Source of the DNA: Bisporella sp. PMI_857
Taxonomy: Eukaryota > Ascomycota > Leotiomycetes > Helotiales > Helotiaceae
Reading direction: 5' to 3'
DNA length: 64,000 bases
Assembly: GCA_021307315.1 (NCBI GenBank)
Contig: JAJSPD010000059.1
Coordinates: 124,001-188,000, forward strand
Position 1 is the first letter of the stretch; each line of letters begins with the position of its first letter. Below are positions 45,435 to 56,766 of this stretch, in pieces. The notes beneath the pieces are model-generated. The model was not told the origin of the DNA and did not search any database. It saw only the letters and a program-made list of their open reading frames with translations. The translations under genes were made by a program, and so were the position numbers.

Positions 45435-48400
45435 CAGAATAGAAGAAGTCTAGCGATAATATGATAGACAACCGGGATCCAACCCGAAGTGTAAGCTACA
45501 CACTAAGCCGCAAAGGGCTAAGACGGCCAAGGGGGATTAACTCTAGGGAGAAGGAATGATACACGCACCCCCTCCTCCCGGTCCCGCCTTCTGAGAAGCT
45601 AGGCGGTGAGTGCCTGTGTTGGAGTACAAGCTTTGGCTATAGATATTGCTGTGAAATGTTGTACTTAATCTTTTCTATATCATTATGACTTCGTTATTGC
45701 CACCTCACTGTCGCCTCTTTGTTAATGTTGTATAATTGCTACTACTGCTTAAAATATGCCGTCAACTTTATTTACTCTGTAAATACAGGCTTGCCGAAAG
45801 CTCCGATTATCGATTCTACCACTTTAATGAATGCTTTATTAATTGTATCGTTATCTTTACTTCTGGAGCGCATTTTCGACTCCTATAATGTAAGGTGGAT
45901 AGATTAGTGTGGCGTAAATCAACTCCTATTAATACAAGGCCTAATCTCTACTGTTCTACCACGCTCCAAGCCCTCTACTTATACCCTACGTGCCCCTAGC
46001 AGCCCCTTAGGCACCGAAACCTAGAGCTTCTACCGAATCCTCTTATTGCCCCTTCACACGTAACAATCCTATTACCGGACAGGCGCTGGCTCCTTCAATC
46101 TCATATACACATTTGCGATTGGTGCGAGTCCGAAGACTGCAAGCATAAACTTCATTTTTAAATTGTAGCTAGTAGCTTATGTAAAAGTAATACTTCGGGC
46201 CTAATAATATAAAGTTTCTATCGGATACCTATCACGTAGCAAAAGGCGTAGTAGTTACAACTACGCTCTTTCTGGTGTGATTATAGTTCCTTAATTGATT
46301 GATGGAGTTCTACGCTATGGAGTTGAGGAGGATATGAGGTCCCACTGCTTCATTTGTTGGCCACGTGATCATAATTACATACAAATAGCTCCAAAGAGTT
46401 TCTCTGATAAAATGAGTGAGTTTTCGTGCGAATGCCATAGTTTGGTATTTCTGCAGAATTTAGCAAGCTCAGAAATAAATAGAATATTCTGGTCTGAAAG
46501 TATATTCAATAAAGCACGGTTGTCGAGACTATGAGTAGCCATGCATATTGAATAGTCTCGTATAATAAATGAATAATAATATTATCCTTACTTGTCTAGA
46601 ACAACTAAGACGCATTCCAGACTTCATCATAGAAACCACTTATGCCTTGCCATGTTTTTCATCGTTATCTAACAACGGCTGGACGGCATATCTCGCAGAT
46701 AGCAATCATAGGTTTACGAGCGCTTTCTGGCTCTTTTGTGACTGTTATCAAAGACATTGTTTGCTGGCTTTCTCTACGTTGCTCGGTTTCTGGAAGTTTG
46801 AAGCCTACTTCCTGATTAAACTACAATCATTTACTGTAAAGCCGGATAGAAGGCATTTCTTGGCTTCTGTTTTACACCAATAAATCATTCTGTCCCCACG
46901 CTGGTAGCAGTCGCAGCTCTCGCACTTGGCTAGGGTAATATACGAGAGAGTGAGAGAACGAAATAGGGTGGATACATAGAATTACGTTGACTCCCTTGGA
47001 CCGCCGCGATCCTCGAGTTTACCATATCTCCCAGTCTATACACCCAGGCTACGAAGACGACTGACGAGAACGCCCGCCCGCTGGTGAGATTAAAAATATT
47101 GACTAGAACATTCTACGAGCCAAAGCAAAAATATTATTCCTCTAAATGATGGTGTTATCGAATTGAGGAACATTAGAAACAAACACCGAAAGCACATCCG
47201 CATAAGCGGCAGTTACTACCGTCATTTCCACGTTTGTTGTTTAGCATAACTGATACCAGAAATGGGAAGGTCGTGATGTAAACCGAAACCGTGATTACTT
47301 GCTCGCCTTTTCGATATTCACGCGCCAATATCGCAAGTGGAACAACCAAGAATCCTGTAGTACGGATTGCAATTATGAGGCGCTTACTTCGGCGAGGAAA
47401 ATGGTTTTATAAATAGATCTCGCAGGTCCCAAAAATCCTTATGATAATCTTATCCGTTCAGCCAAGGCCACACCCACTTTACTTACGTAATGTAGGTGAG
47501 GGACAACAATACGTAAAAATTAGCAATACATTTAGATACCTTTCTTGATAATTGCAGCAACACACCACTATAGCATCTAAATCTCTTGAAGTTGAAGCTT
47601 CTATTAGCAAAGTTATAGATATATTGTAGCTTATAATCAAGTTTTACTACAGCGGAGGTCTAAATGTGCCAGTCTCAAATTTGGCTTCCTACCACCTGTT
47701 TTCAGGAGACAGGTTCAGGCCCTCCACGCCTATGCTCACGAAAGTACCTGAGCCCCACCCAAAGCTCTATTTTGAGACTTAGCCTTTGAACTTGTCGGTC
47801 GAAAGGCCGGTTGTAAAATCTTGCTTGTTCTCTAACTGAGTGAATGAGGTCTAAAGTACAGTATCGCGTCACGTGTAACATCACGTGCCACGGCCTGAAT
47901 AGTTGCTATGCCATTATATTCCCTTAGTACCAACAGAACCCAACAATTGAACATTTCCCTTCCGAAATTGCATTTTGCCTTGCGCTTGGTTGAAAATAAA
48001 AAAGGAGCCTCGAACGATGCCGTAAGGAGCCGCGAGATTTTCTGGGACCTAGTCTGCTACATCACAATTGTACCTGAGCCGCATCTAGCTATTATTAACC
48101 TGCAGGTCCTAGTGTTCGTAGGTGATTGACTCCTTTGCTAACCTAACTGATACTCTGCTACGTATCTTTCCACGGTTTGGCCTCTAGTTGTGGGTGCGCA
48201 GTTCTGACATGATATGATGTGAGATTCGGCACTATCATTCGTCCATGTGACCTCAGTACAGTTCTAGATATTACCTCCGTAAAACTCGTAAAAGAATAGG
48301 GTCAACTCCGTGACTCTTTGTACGACTAATCTTACCAGCTTGTCAGAATAGTTACTCAGGCCTATTGCACACTTCGCCGTTTACGCGATATAACATGAGT

Positions 48401-48553
48401 ATAAAAGTCTCCATTATTCGTGTTGGAAAAGAAAATAATTCGCCTTATACGCAGAAACACCCTCTTGCAGAGAACGCCCTTTTGGACAAACACACCGATC
48501 ATCAATTTGAACTATATTTCTGAATATTTCTGCCTTCAATCCACGACCTCGAA
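45435..48553. other. 3.1-kb intergenic stretch
   Basis: No gene recognised. It contains one copy of a dispersed repeat (46220-46269). Small frames at 46295-46534, 46569-46883 and 47908-48129 have no family resemblance. It ends with the promoter of the SDR gene. Confidence 0.45.
46220..46269. repeat. Dispersed repeat copy 1 (inverted partner at 54457-54508)
   Basis: About 50 bp containing the core ACGTAGCAAAAGGCGTAGTA with a short hairpin (CGTAGT...ACTACG). The same sequence lies 8 kb away on the other strand. Confidence 0.65.
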
Positions 48554-49543
48554 ATGTCTGGGCTACACGTAACAGGAACAGCGGTCGTCATTGGCTCTGG
48601 TAAAATATATTCTCCAAATAGTCAAATAACAGGAGACGGTGAGACTAACTGTGTCATAGCCAGTGGAATGGGGAGGGCAACCGCGTTAGCTTTTGCCCGC
48701 TACGGGGCCGCAGGATTAGCTTTAGGAGACCTTAACGAGCCAGGGGTCAAAGAGACAGCAAAACAAGCCAAAGAAGTAGCCACCAACCCCAAATTCTCTG
48801 TCACCGCATTCAGCATCGACGTAAGAAGCTGGACTAGCGTTGAGAACTTCTTCCAAAGTGCCGTCGCCGAATTCAAGAGGATCGACTACAGCATCACTAC
48901 CGCCGGGGTAAGAGATCATCATCCTCAATAATACATGCATTTTTTAACATAGCTCTTGGAGATCTACGCCACCAGTGGCCTCATTGCTGTTAATGACTTA
49001 GAAGCATATGACAACATCCAAAACACCAACGCCAGGGGTGTTCTGTACCACACCAAGGCTGCTCTCCAGGTCATGCTTAAACAGGACCCAATCGTCGTTC
49101 AGGGGACCTACAGATCGCGGACACTCGGCCGCGGAGCTATTGTAAATGTGTGCTCTGTCGCCGGCCTTGTAGCCCCTCCAGGCGAGGTTGAGTACAATGC
49201 GTCCAAGTTCGCCGCTGTCGGAATCACCAAGACTGCAGGTAAATTACAAGCTCTCAGCGTCTCATGAAACATGCTAACCAATTCCTCCACAGCTAACGAG
49301 TACGGAGAATCTCAGATCCGTATCAACGCCGTGTGTCCTGGCTCTATCGACACGCCTCTGCTTGAGCGGGCCGTCGCCGTGAACCCTGCGCTTAGGACTT
49401 TGGCCACAAGTGGCACGGCGCTTAAGCGTATTGGAGATGTCGATGAAGTTGCGGATGCTATTTTGTTTTTGGCAAGCCCGGCTGGAAGCTATGTACATGG
49501 CACTGCTATGGTTGTGGATGGTGGTTATCTAAATATGGCTTAA
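48554..49543 (+). CDS. Short-chain dehydrogenase/reductase (SDR)
   Basis: Four exons: 48554-48599, 48660-48907, 48953-49238 and 49293-49543; joined 831 nt, 276 residues. It is a classical SDR. The cofactor motif is VVIGSASGMG (Gly14...Gly18-x-Gly20), restored only when the first intron is removed. An acidic residue after the second strand (ALGDL) suits NAD(H) or an intermediate preference. The catalytic set is Ser166 (in VCSVAG), Tyr179 and Lys183 (YNASK). PGSIDTP and VVDGGY close the fold. It is 6.7 kb beyond the MFS gene, so membership of the PAL cluster is uncertain; it may serve an oxidation or reduction step or be unrelated. The usual NAG loop is TAG at the exon 2/3 boundary. Confidence 0.88.
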
Positions 49544-50525
49544 TAAGACATTGGCTCTTTTCTCACCTTATATAAAGCCGCTCGTAATACATGTTAATTG
49601 CAAAATAGAAGGGAGAGCTAGATGATTAAAGGGGTCGAGATAGACCAACACCTAGAGAATTATATGAGTAGATAGTCAATCCCTAATTCCGGGTCCTGTA
49701 CTCAAATACTTTAGTTAATCAATCTATACTTTACTTTATTTGACTTTATAAATTTTCTCCTCTTCGTGAAGAAAGCTCATATTCGCAACATTCTGTATAC
49801 CTGTCAGGTGCCAGGATGTCACATGCTAAAGAGGTAATCAGGGGGCTCGGTAAAAGCTCTGGGACTTGGCATGTAGGGAATGTAGGGAGTTGCCAGGGGT
49901 ACGGAGGATATAGGTAGGAGACTTGGGGCGGAGTAGGAAGGGTAGATATTAGTCTTCGTATCAATGAGAGTTGATTTGTGGCACACTACTCCAGCGCCTT
50001 TCAATACCAGCACCAGCCAACGAGCTTTAGGCTTATAATTAGACTTAGAGTAGGACTAGATTGTTACAGTAAGAGTTAAAACGCTAGCAAGTTAATAGGA
50101 AAGAGTTATAAAAACTCAATGTTTTAATTTAAGTAACGCGCGAATCACTCTTTATACTTTATCCTTTAATAAACAACAAGATATTGTAATATTGTACTCA
50201 CTTTGTTGTAATAGCTGATCCGCCATTAAGTACAGCTACTTTCTAGCGCCTGGAGTTCTAACTAATATACATAGTTGCCAATCAAAATTAGTTAACCAAA
50301 ACCAAGGTAATAGATTTAAAAAATTATAGCTAGGATTAACTATTGGGTTTAGAAATCCCTCCTCGTCTAAGAGATTTATGTTAAAATCTGTTCCAAGATT
50401 CAGATCCATGCTCCGAAACTGAAAAGTATTTGATTACCCTGTATTATAGTTATATCTCTGTCGCGCAAGTCCTGCCTTATCCTGGTTATTGACATGAGCA
50501 GAATAGGACAGATCTTCAGGCCCCA
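49544..50525. other. AT-rich intergenic between SDR and regulator
   Basis: Convergent 3' ends with no coding frames of interest. Minus-strand Pro/Tyr-rich frames at 49746-50013 are not convincing. Confidence 0.5.
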
Positions 50526-53140
50526 TTATATTGCTATCCCTATTCGCGGTGTCAACAGGAAATTACACAAAGAAGTACTGGCAGCGTACTCAAGATAAAT
50601 AGAATGCGCATCTTGCTGACCAAGCGTACCCGAAGGAAATGAAGCATCAGCTGTACTTTGTTTATCCATAGCCAGATTGTGTGTAGGGCTAGACGGATCC
50701 GTATAATTTTCAGACATTGCTCCAGCCTTTACTAAGAATCCCCGGAGCAAGAAAGCATATTGCGATGCAGGATGGGCGTCATCTATAGTACAACCTTCCA
50801 GCGAAAAAATAGTATCGCGAAGCGTAGCAACAAGAGAGACTTGGTCTACATCAGGGATATTCTTTCGGAGCACCTATCACCCACATTAGTAGTGACTCCC
50901 TCGTCGAAATAAGGGAATTCAGCATGTTAACCTGGATCAGAAAAACAGCAGCAAAGATAATCTTCATATAGTGGCATATCGCAAAAAGTTTCCTATTCTT
51001 AGCGATTGCAAACCCAGTATAAGATGGAGAAGTCTCTCTGCTGCGTCAATGGCTTGACGAAGGTAGTTTTCTAATGAGGCAGGGGAGAGGTTTGAATTCC
51101 CAGTCCTAGTGTTTTGGTCGCTCTCGCTTCGTGGTTTACCGAACCTAAGTTTCGACGCAAGCTGTTAGGATTCATCTTCCTGAGAGCAGAATCTTAGAGT
51201 AGTCGAGAATTCGTACAGCCGGAGGTATTCGTAATCGAATTCCAACAGCAATCTTGAGAACTCAGACATCCCCTTGGCTGACGCTAGACGACCTTAGCAA
51301 TGAAAATCAAGGTAGCAACCCAACAGGCCTTGTCCTAACCAGAAAAAAGAGCAGTGTGCTTAGCCTTCCAGTCTCGATTCATAATATCAAAGTGCTGCAA
51401 TAGAACGGCAAGTCTCTTGTTTGATTCAGCAGAAGGTTTTTTGATCTCTGTGTTACCATTAGTGGCTGGCGGATGGAGCACCTCTTGTGCGTGTGCAAGA
51501 AGCTGCATTAATTCGACAAAAGCATTATGGAAGTCTAGAGAGCTTCCAAGACTAAAAATATTGGCGGATGAATCACTATCAGTGGGATTTGTTGATCTAC
51601 GATGATGACTGCTGAATGCATTCGAAATTTGCCCCAAATCTACATCCTCAAATCCCATTACTGGCGACCGGCCAAGGCGACGCGAAAGTTATTGAGACAT
51701 GACCAGACATCCGAACAGTGTAATCAGGTATCGAGTTCAGCTTTTGAAGACAGGGCATTCCCTTCGGTTTGCAGAGATTGATCGGAGGAGAAGGAAGGCA
51801 TTCCCAATGTATGGCCTTTCTAGGTGTCAGTAGATGCCAGTATTAGGTGCACAGACAACGAACCAGGCTACATGATCAGTTCGAAAGGCAGGTTGCAGTA
51901 TCGTCTCATTTGAATAGCTTCTTGAAGAATGGTAATTCCCACCACCTAGAAAGCCAGTGGATTCGCTATACTCAATGAAGGTGTGTATACTCTTTGGAAC
52001 CCACTCTGCAAGTATCATAAGTGCCTCGATGATGGGCAGAAGCGACAACGGCCTCGCACCTTCAAAGATCACCTTTGATAATTGGCCTCGGGTCCACACC
52101 CAACAGCTGATGTGAACCTGCTGGCTCCTTTCGCCCGCCAATGGCACGGACCAAATAGACAGTGGCATCGGCTTGAGACGGTGATTATGGCCCCAAGAAG
52201 GACCTCGTCGTCCTCAAATAGCGACTTTAGCAAGTTGATAGAAGGCTTACCACTAGTTATGGTCTTGTAGTAAGGGGTAGGAAGGAAGGGAAAGAAGGGA
52301 TACAGGATATGAAAGAAGAACGACACAAATTCTAGGGCTTCTTCTGGGAGAATGTGGCTTTCTCTAAACAGATTGCATTTGAAGGCTCCAACAGCTTCTC
52401 TGAGAGACTCATCAGCCCACTGGGGTGGCGAGAACGTAGTCTGGGCACTTGAGACTGGATCATTCTGACTTGCAGAAACCCTGAAACCGAAGGGGATAGA
52501 CTGTTTAGCGTATTGACGCCGGCCATCTGTCGTGTTCGTTAAAGCAGTGAATGAAGAGGTTTCCTGCGAAGCCTGAAATTGTGACGTCTAATAATGGTCG
52601 CCTCTTACGGAGCCCGACAAAAATATCAAGGCTTCCGCTGAACTGTTGACACCTAGGTCTTCTAGTGGTTCTTGCTGTGGGAGTGTGAGTACACACAGAC
52701 GGATCCTTTCAAGGCGCACGGGTGAGATAAATTAGAAATGGCAACGGGATTACGTACAATGTTTTCTGGCGATGCAGACCCCTCTGCAAAAGGTTGATGC
52801 GCCTTCTCCCTGGTTCGCCTAGAGTTGATCTTGTTGAGGCGGTTGAATGAATTGTATTTACGGCACTTCGCTTCAAAGACACACAAGAACGTTTTCTCTG
52901 ACAAGAGTTGAGCACGAGAAAGAAGATCAGTCGTACTGGAACGCACCTCCGGCAATGCTGACAAATAGTATGGTGCCCTCCGGTTACCACACAACGAATT
53001 TTGCGGGTTTGACATGTGTTACACGCCTTGTAGACCGTACTGAGGCTCGGGGCCGTTGCCCTCTCTCGGCTCCCACTACTACCGTTGTCGCCCACGGGTC
53101 CTTCAATGACAGAAGGAATGACTAGAGGGACAGTAGGCAT
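50526..53140 (-). pseudogene. Zn2Cys6 transcription factor, broken in its C-terminal half
   Basis: The N-terminal half is well formed. Exon 1 is 53140-52947 and exon 2 starts at 52897 (phase kept). Together they encode a binuclear cluster C-x2-C-x6-C-x9-C-x2-C-x7-C and a basic coiled-coil-like stretch (AKCRKYNSFNRLNKINSRR). Two further short introns lead to the middle homology region (FFFHILYPFFPFLPTP, EDDEVLLGAIITVSSR). Then lesions start: a frame change at about 52140-52165, an unreadable stretch at 51660-51880, a TAA at 51165-51167 and a frame change near 50970. Homology resumes after each one (LLPIIEALMILAEWVPKSIH, then MGFEDVDLGQISNAF, then the C-terminal VLRKNIPDVDQVSLVATL exon). The layout recalls ARO80-like regulators of aromatic amino acid use, but I cannot confirm this. 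A tiny intron could explain the first frame change but not the rest. Confidence 0.72.
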
Positions 53141-53718
53141 CTCGAAATGTTGGGGTTAATGCAAATGCTCTAAGGAGATTTCACGGACGTAGGATGCGGA
53201 GGATCAAGTCAGGTCGGAAGGGGGAAGTCTACATGGCGGAAAAGGAGACGGGAAGATCAGTCCTTTATGATGCGAAAATTCCAACTTCCAGCGCTTCCGA
53301 ACACGCAGACGCTATGAGATAGAGTTTTCCGAAACTTCCGCAGCCGACGCTAGTTCTACTTGTTGGCAGCCATTAACCTTATTACCCCAACCCAACCTCG
53401 CTAGGGCTCCCAGCTCCACAAACCCCAGATCCCACATCCACATACGGACTAGCAGAGCCCCGTTTCCCTTTTTTCTTTCTCTAACGATGATTAGCTGCAC
53501 GTGCACAACGAGGCCAGTCAAGTTCTCTCTTCAAGGTATAAAGATCACTAGCAATCTCTTTACCTTCTTCTATATTCAGTTACCCCTCTAGTTTACGAAT
53601 GCTCTGGTAGATGAAGGAGCGAGAAACAACTTTAGTCATTTCGATTACTAAACTGACATCCCTTTTCGCACGCGTCTACCTCCTCATTCAACACTCTTCC
53701 GCGCCATTGTCCCTATAG
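53141..53718. other. Intergenic, regulator promoter side
   Basis: Divergent region between the transcription factor relic (-) and the MFS fragment (+). No gene seen; it is pyrimidine-rich near 53550-53700. Confidence 0.45.
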
Positions 53719-54060
53719 AGGCACATCTTGGTGACGTCAAGAGGGGAGCTACGGAGCATTTTGAGAATCTGTCGGCCAACAGCAAACAGCCAAGCGCTCT
53801 CGAAAATGCCCCTGGCTATACCTATGAAGAAGAACGACGCGTGCGTCGGAAGTTCGACAACCACATCATGTCTCTGTATGTCGCTCCTCTAACACTGTTT
53901 TGCTCGCTGTCCAAACACCGCACTTCACTGAATCTGATTTTTTCCTTGATATTATCACTCCGTAGTGTCTTTCTCATCTTCACCTTGTCGTATCTGGACC
54001 GAGCCAATATCGGTAACCGAATGCTGCAGGCCAGTCCCGAGATATGGGCCTTTCTACTCC
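53719..54060 (+). pseudogene. 5' fragment of an MFS transporter (allantoate-permease-like)
   Basis: A frame without a clear ATG runs GATEHFENL... to YTYEEERRVRRKFDNHIMSL. A 90-bp GT-AG intron (53876-53965) follows, then VFLIFTLSYLDRANIGN, the standard first helix of the Dal5/allantoate permease family. After about 15 more residues the similarity ends abruptly near 54060 in very AT-rich DNA, and the frame closes at 54126. The other helices are absent from the window, so the gene is truncated, probably by an insertion or rearrangement. Confidence 0.65.
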
Positions 54061-54763
54061 TCGGGTATCAAATTTACAATTTTTCGATAGTAGAATTTCC
54101 TGACAAAACTTATTCAATAAACTCATAAAAAACCAATTATTAGTAACAAAACTAAAAAAAAACCTTACGTATTCTTTCATGAGCTAATACTTGCATTCTC
54201 TGTATACTGAGGGAATCCAACGCTTTTACTACATATGTAAGGCCCGCATGTAGCGTGATGCAATTCGTAGGCGTTCTAATATAGAGGTTCTAATCTAAAA
54301 ACTAATCTCTACCCTTTTTTCCTTTTCCTGTAACTGTTTAGGTTCATGTAGTCCACCGGAGAAAGTGAATTGTGAGTCCTCTATTACCTACACCCACCTG
54401 GCAATAGGCCGTAACGTAGAACCTAATACAGCAAAGAACCATCACCACCACCGCAAGAGCGTAGTTAATAGCTACTACGCCTTTTGCTACGTGGTAGGTA
54501 TTCCGACACAAAACGAGTAAGGATTTAGACGGCCCGAGAGGCCTTCAAACCAGTCTCGGTGTGCCGACTGAGGCCCCAGGGACTCAGGTCTCTCTTGCCA
54601 CAGCAGCCTCGTTAAATATTGCACGGGAGTAACTTTCAGATGAAACTAATACTGCCTACCAGACGACTACAGGAGACTTAGCTGTTGTTATTACCAGATA
54701 CACCTAGATCAAGCATTTAGAACATTTGAGTGGCACACTGTTAAAGCGGAACATTAGCGAGTT
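54061..54763. other. Intergenic relic DNA
   Basis: AT-rich junction after the truncated MFS gene. It contains the second dispersed repeat copy (54457-54508). No gene. Confidence 0.45.
54457..54508. repeat. Dispersed repeat copy 2
   Basis: Reverse-complement match to 46220-46269 over about 50 bp with a few changes. It includes the hairpin GCGTAGTT...CTACGC followed by CTTTTGCTACGT. It is likely the end of a mobile element. Confidence 0.65.
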
Positions 54764-55096
54764 TGGAAGTAGCGGACTTACTCAGCAGAGTATGCTGATA
54801 AACTAGTTTTAGTCGAGACAAACGAGTGGCGCCTAGAATGAAGACGAAACTAAGAATCAGAGCAGATAATCTCCCTATCCTGCCTCTTGGCTAAAAGAGC
54901 CATGGTTTCAACTTTGAAATATCTAGGCATTCTAGAAGATAACGGTAAATTCGTCTTCGTGTATGAGTATCCGTTCGACTTCAAAAATCTGAATGGAGTG
55001 AACCCAATATCCCTGCAAGGCGTCCTAAGAGACTCTGCCTACGGTCGAATAGGGCATATGTATTTGATTGTAGAACCAAGGAAGGGAACTACCTAG
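54764..55096 (+). pseudogene. Kinase-like (HeLo/prion-inhibition-associated) pseudogene
   Basis: A single frame contains three stops (the first a TAG at 54770-54772) but keeps strong protein character: RTYSAEYADKLVLVETNEWR, CLLAKRAMVSTLKYLGILED, then KFVFVYEYPFDF and NPISLQGVLRDS. The order (W-x-x-Y opening, Leu-rich segment, F-x-x-L-x-Y-L-G, x-F-x-x-V-Y-E-x-P, SL-x-x-L) is that of fungal kinase-like proteins found with HeLo/HET-s type prion-inhibition domains. The N-terminal domain and the kinase C-lobe are missing. All lesions are nonsense changes in one frame, so the decay is recent. Confidence 0.5.
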
Positions 55097-55267
55097 AGAG
55101 TGATAAAAAGGTCACAACGCCAAGAGGTTACTAAGCCTAAATCGGCAGCCTTACTTTTTACTCTGTTAGAGATTATACAGATCACATGACCTCAGTTACC
55201 TATTTGGGCCTAGCTTAGCGGTCATATACCTACCCCACTTGTCAAACGAACATCAAGCAAGATCATC

Positions 55268-56766
55268 ATGAGTACCCAATGTGCCTTCTGTGGCAAAACA
55301 TCGATCAAGCTCCTGAAATGTGGACGCTGTACCTCCTGCTCCTACTGTGGTAAGTTTGCCCATAAGCTGAAGAATCTCGATCGAATGCAGGGCTCGCACT
55401 CAAATCTCCTCTTCACACAGGTCCGCAATGCCAGAAGAAGGACTGGCCAACCCACAAAGTTAAGTGCAAGCGTCAGAACTATATACTCCGAGTTGATCTC
55501 CACCCGCGATTCATTATCAACCCTCGCATTACGCGGACCCTATCGTGCCCTGCCACCGCAACATTCGCCGAATTCCACGAAGCCCTCTTAGTCGCGTTTG
55601 GTTGGGCGAATACCCATATTTACGATTTCGATGTCTTCGACCACAGCGATACGAGCGGTCGTGAGAATAGCTTTTCATGGGGAGAGCCTATCTTTAAGAT
55701 TACGGATATAAGTACTGTTGAGGACTGCTGCGGTTTCGGCCCGCCATACCGAGACAGCTCAAAAGTCACACTCTTCAAAATTCTGGACGACCCGAAGACC
55801 AAAGGCAAAACTATCCATTACAATTATGATCTTGGTGATGGTTGGGAGCATGTCATATCCTGTACTGGACGAACAGATGCCACGGCGCCTTTCGTCTGCC
55901 TCGAAGGCGAAGGTCACGGTTGTGCAGAGGACGTTGGTGGACATATCGGGTGGAAGGAACTGCTGGAGGCCTACGATTCGCAGAATCCAACCAAAGCCCA
56001 GAAGGAGGACATGACGTGGTTCGAACAACGCGCTAGCAACAAGGATCCGGAAGGACTTCGTGGAGAATTGAAGTGGAAATGGGACAGAGATAGGATCAAC
56101 CAAGTCTTGGCTGAGTTGAATGTTCCCTCTGGAGCTACGACTACGTTGCCGACTTTCTCCCACTCAGTTCTGCTTATATCACTTGACAAGCAACCATTCT
56201 TTGATGACATGTATTCGCAAGTCATGGCCAAGCTCCGCTCTAAGGCTGATGTGACGGAGGTGACGCACATCGCCAGTGCCATGAAGCACCTGTTGGCGGC
56301 ACACCAGTTTGCCGCGGTTATTGTGACCGACCCCGAGGTGATGGATAATGGATTTGTCGCTGTACAGGAGAAACTTGTAGATTATGCTCGTGCTGGTGGA
56401 ACTGTCATCTTTGGTTTTCACTGCAGCAGTTTTGTCCGACCGAACGATCTGGCCCGCTTCTTCAAGGAAACATGGTCCGTCAATTGGCAGTCCGGAGCCT
56501 ATACGCGCTCTATGCTCTCACTAAACCATCGAGCCAACCCGGTCTTCATGAGTCGTCGTGGTCCCAATCTGCCACAGCAGTTCAGCATGAAAGCTCTTCA
56601 TCTCATTGGAACAAGAGCGGAAGATCGAATCTATATTTCTAGTCCGGGTAGCACAGAGAGTCCCGCCGTCTTTGCAAAATATGGTGATGGTAATCTGGGC
56701 TGGATCGGCGATGTTAATACCGAGGATGGTACAACTGAGCTAATATTAACTATGTGTGGCGTTTGA
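55268..56766 (+). CDS. MYND zinc finger / pRiA4b ORF-3-like / amidotransferase-like fusion protein
   Basis: Two exons, 55268-55349 and 55421-56766, with a 71-bp intron; joined 1428 nt, 475 residues. Residues 5-43 are a complete MYND finger: Cys5, 8, 18, 21, 27, 31, His39 and Cys43. Residues about 48-250 look like a pRiA4b ORF-3 (IS1096 TnpR-like) domain, with YRVDL-like opening strands and the YDLGDGWEH signature. Residues about 285-475 form a Rossmann-like domain with HSVLLISLDKQPF, AAVIVTDPEVMD, YARAGGTVIFGF and GNLGWIGDVN. That order recalls the ThuA/class I amidotransferase-like fold, with no clear catalytic Cys-His. There is no signal peptide or membrane segment. MYND fingers bind proteins; the role of the other two domains in fungi is unknown to me. 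Intact, between two stretches of relic DNA. Confidence 0.8.

Noticed and set aside
52140..52165. Frame change in the Zn2Cys6 gene as an ordinary intron
   Set aside because: The available GT-AG pairs are about 31 bp or less and do not restore phase; later lesions confirm decay.
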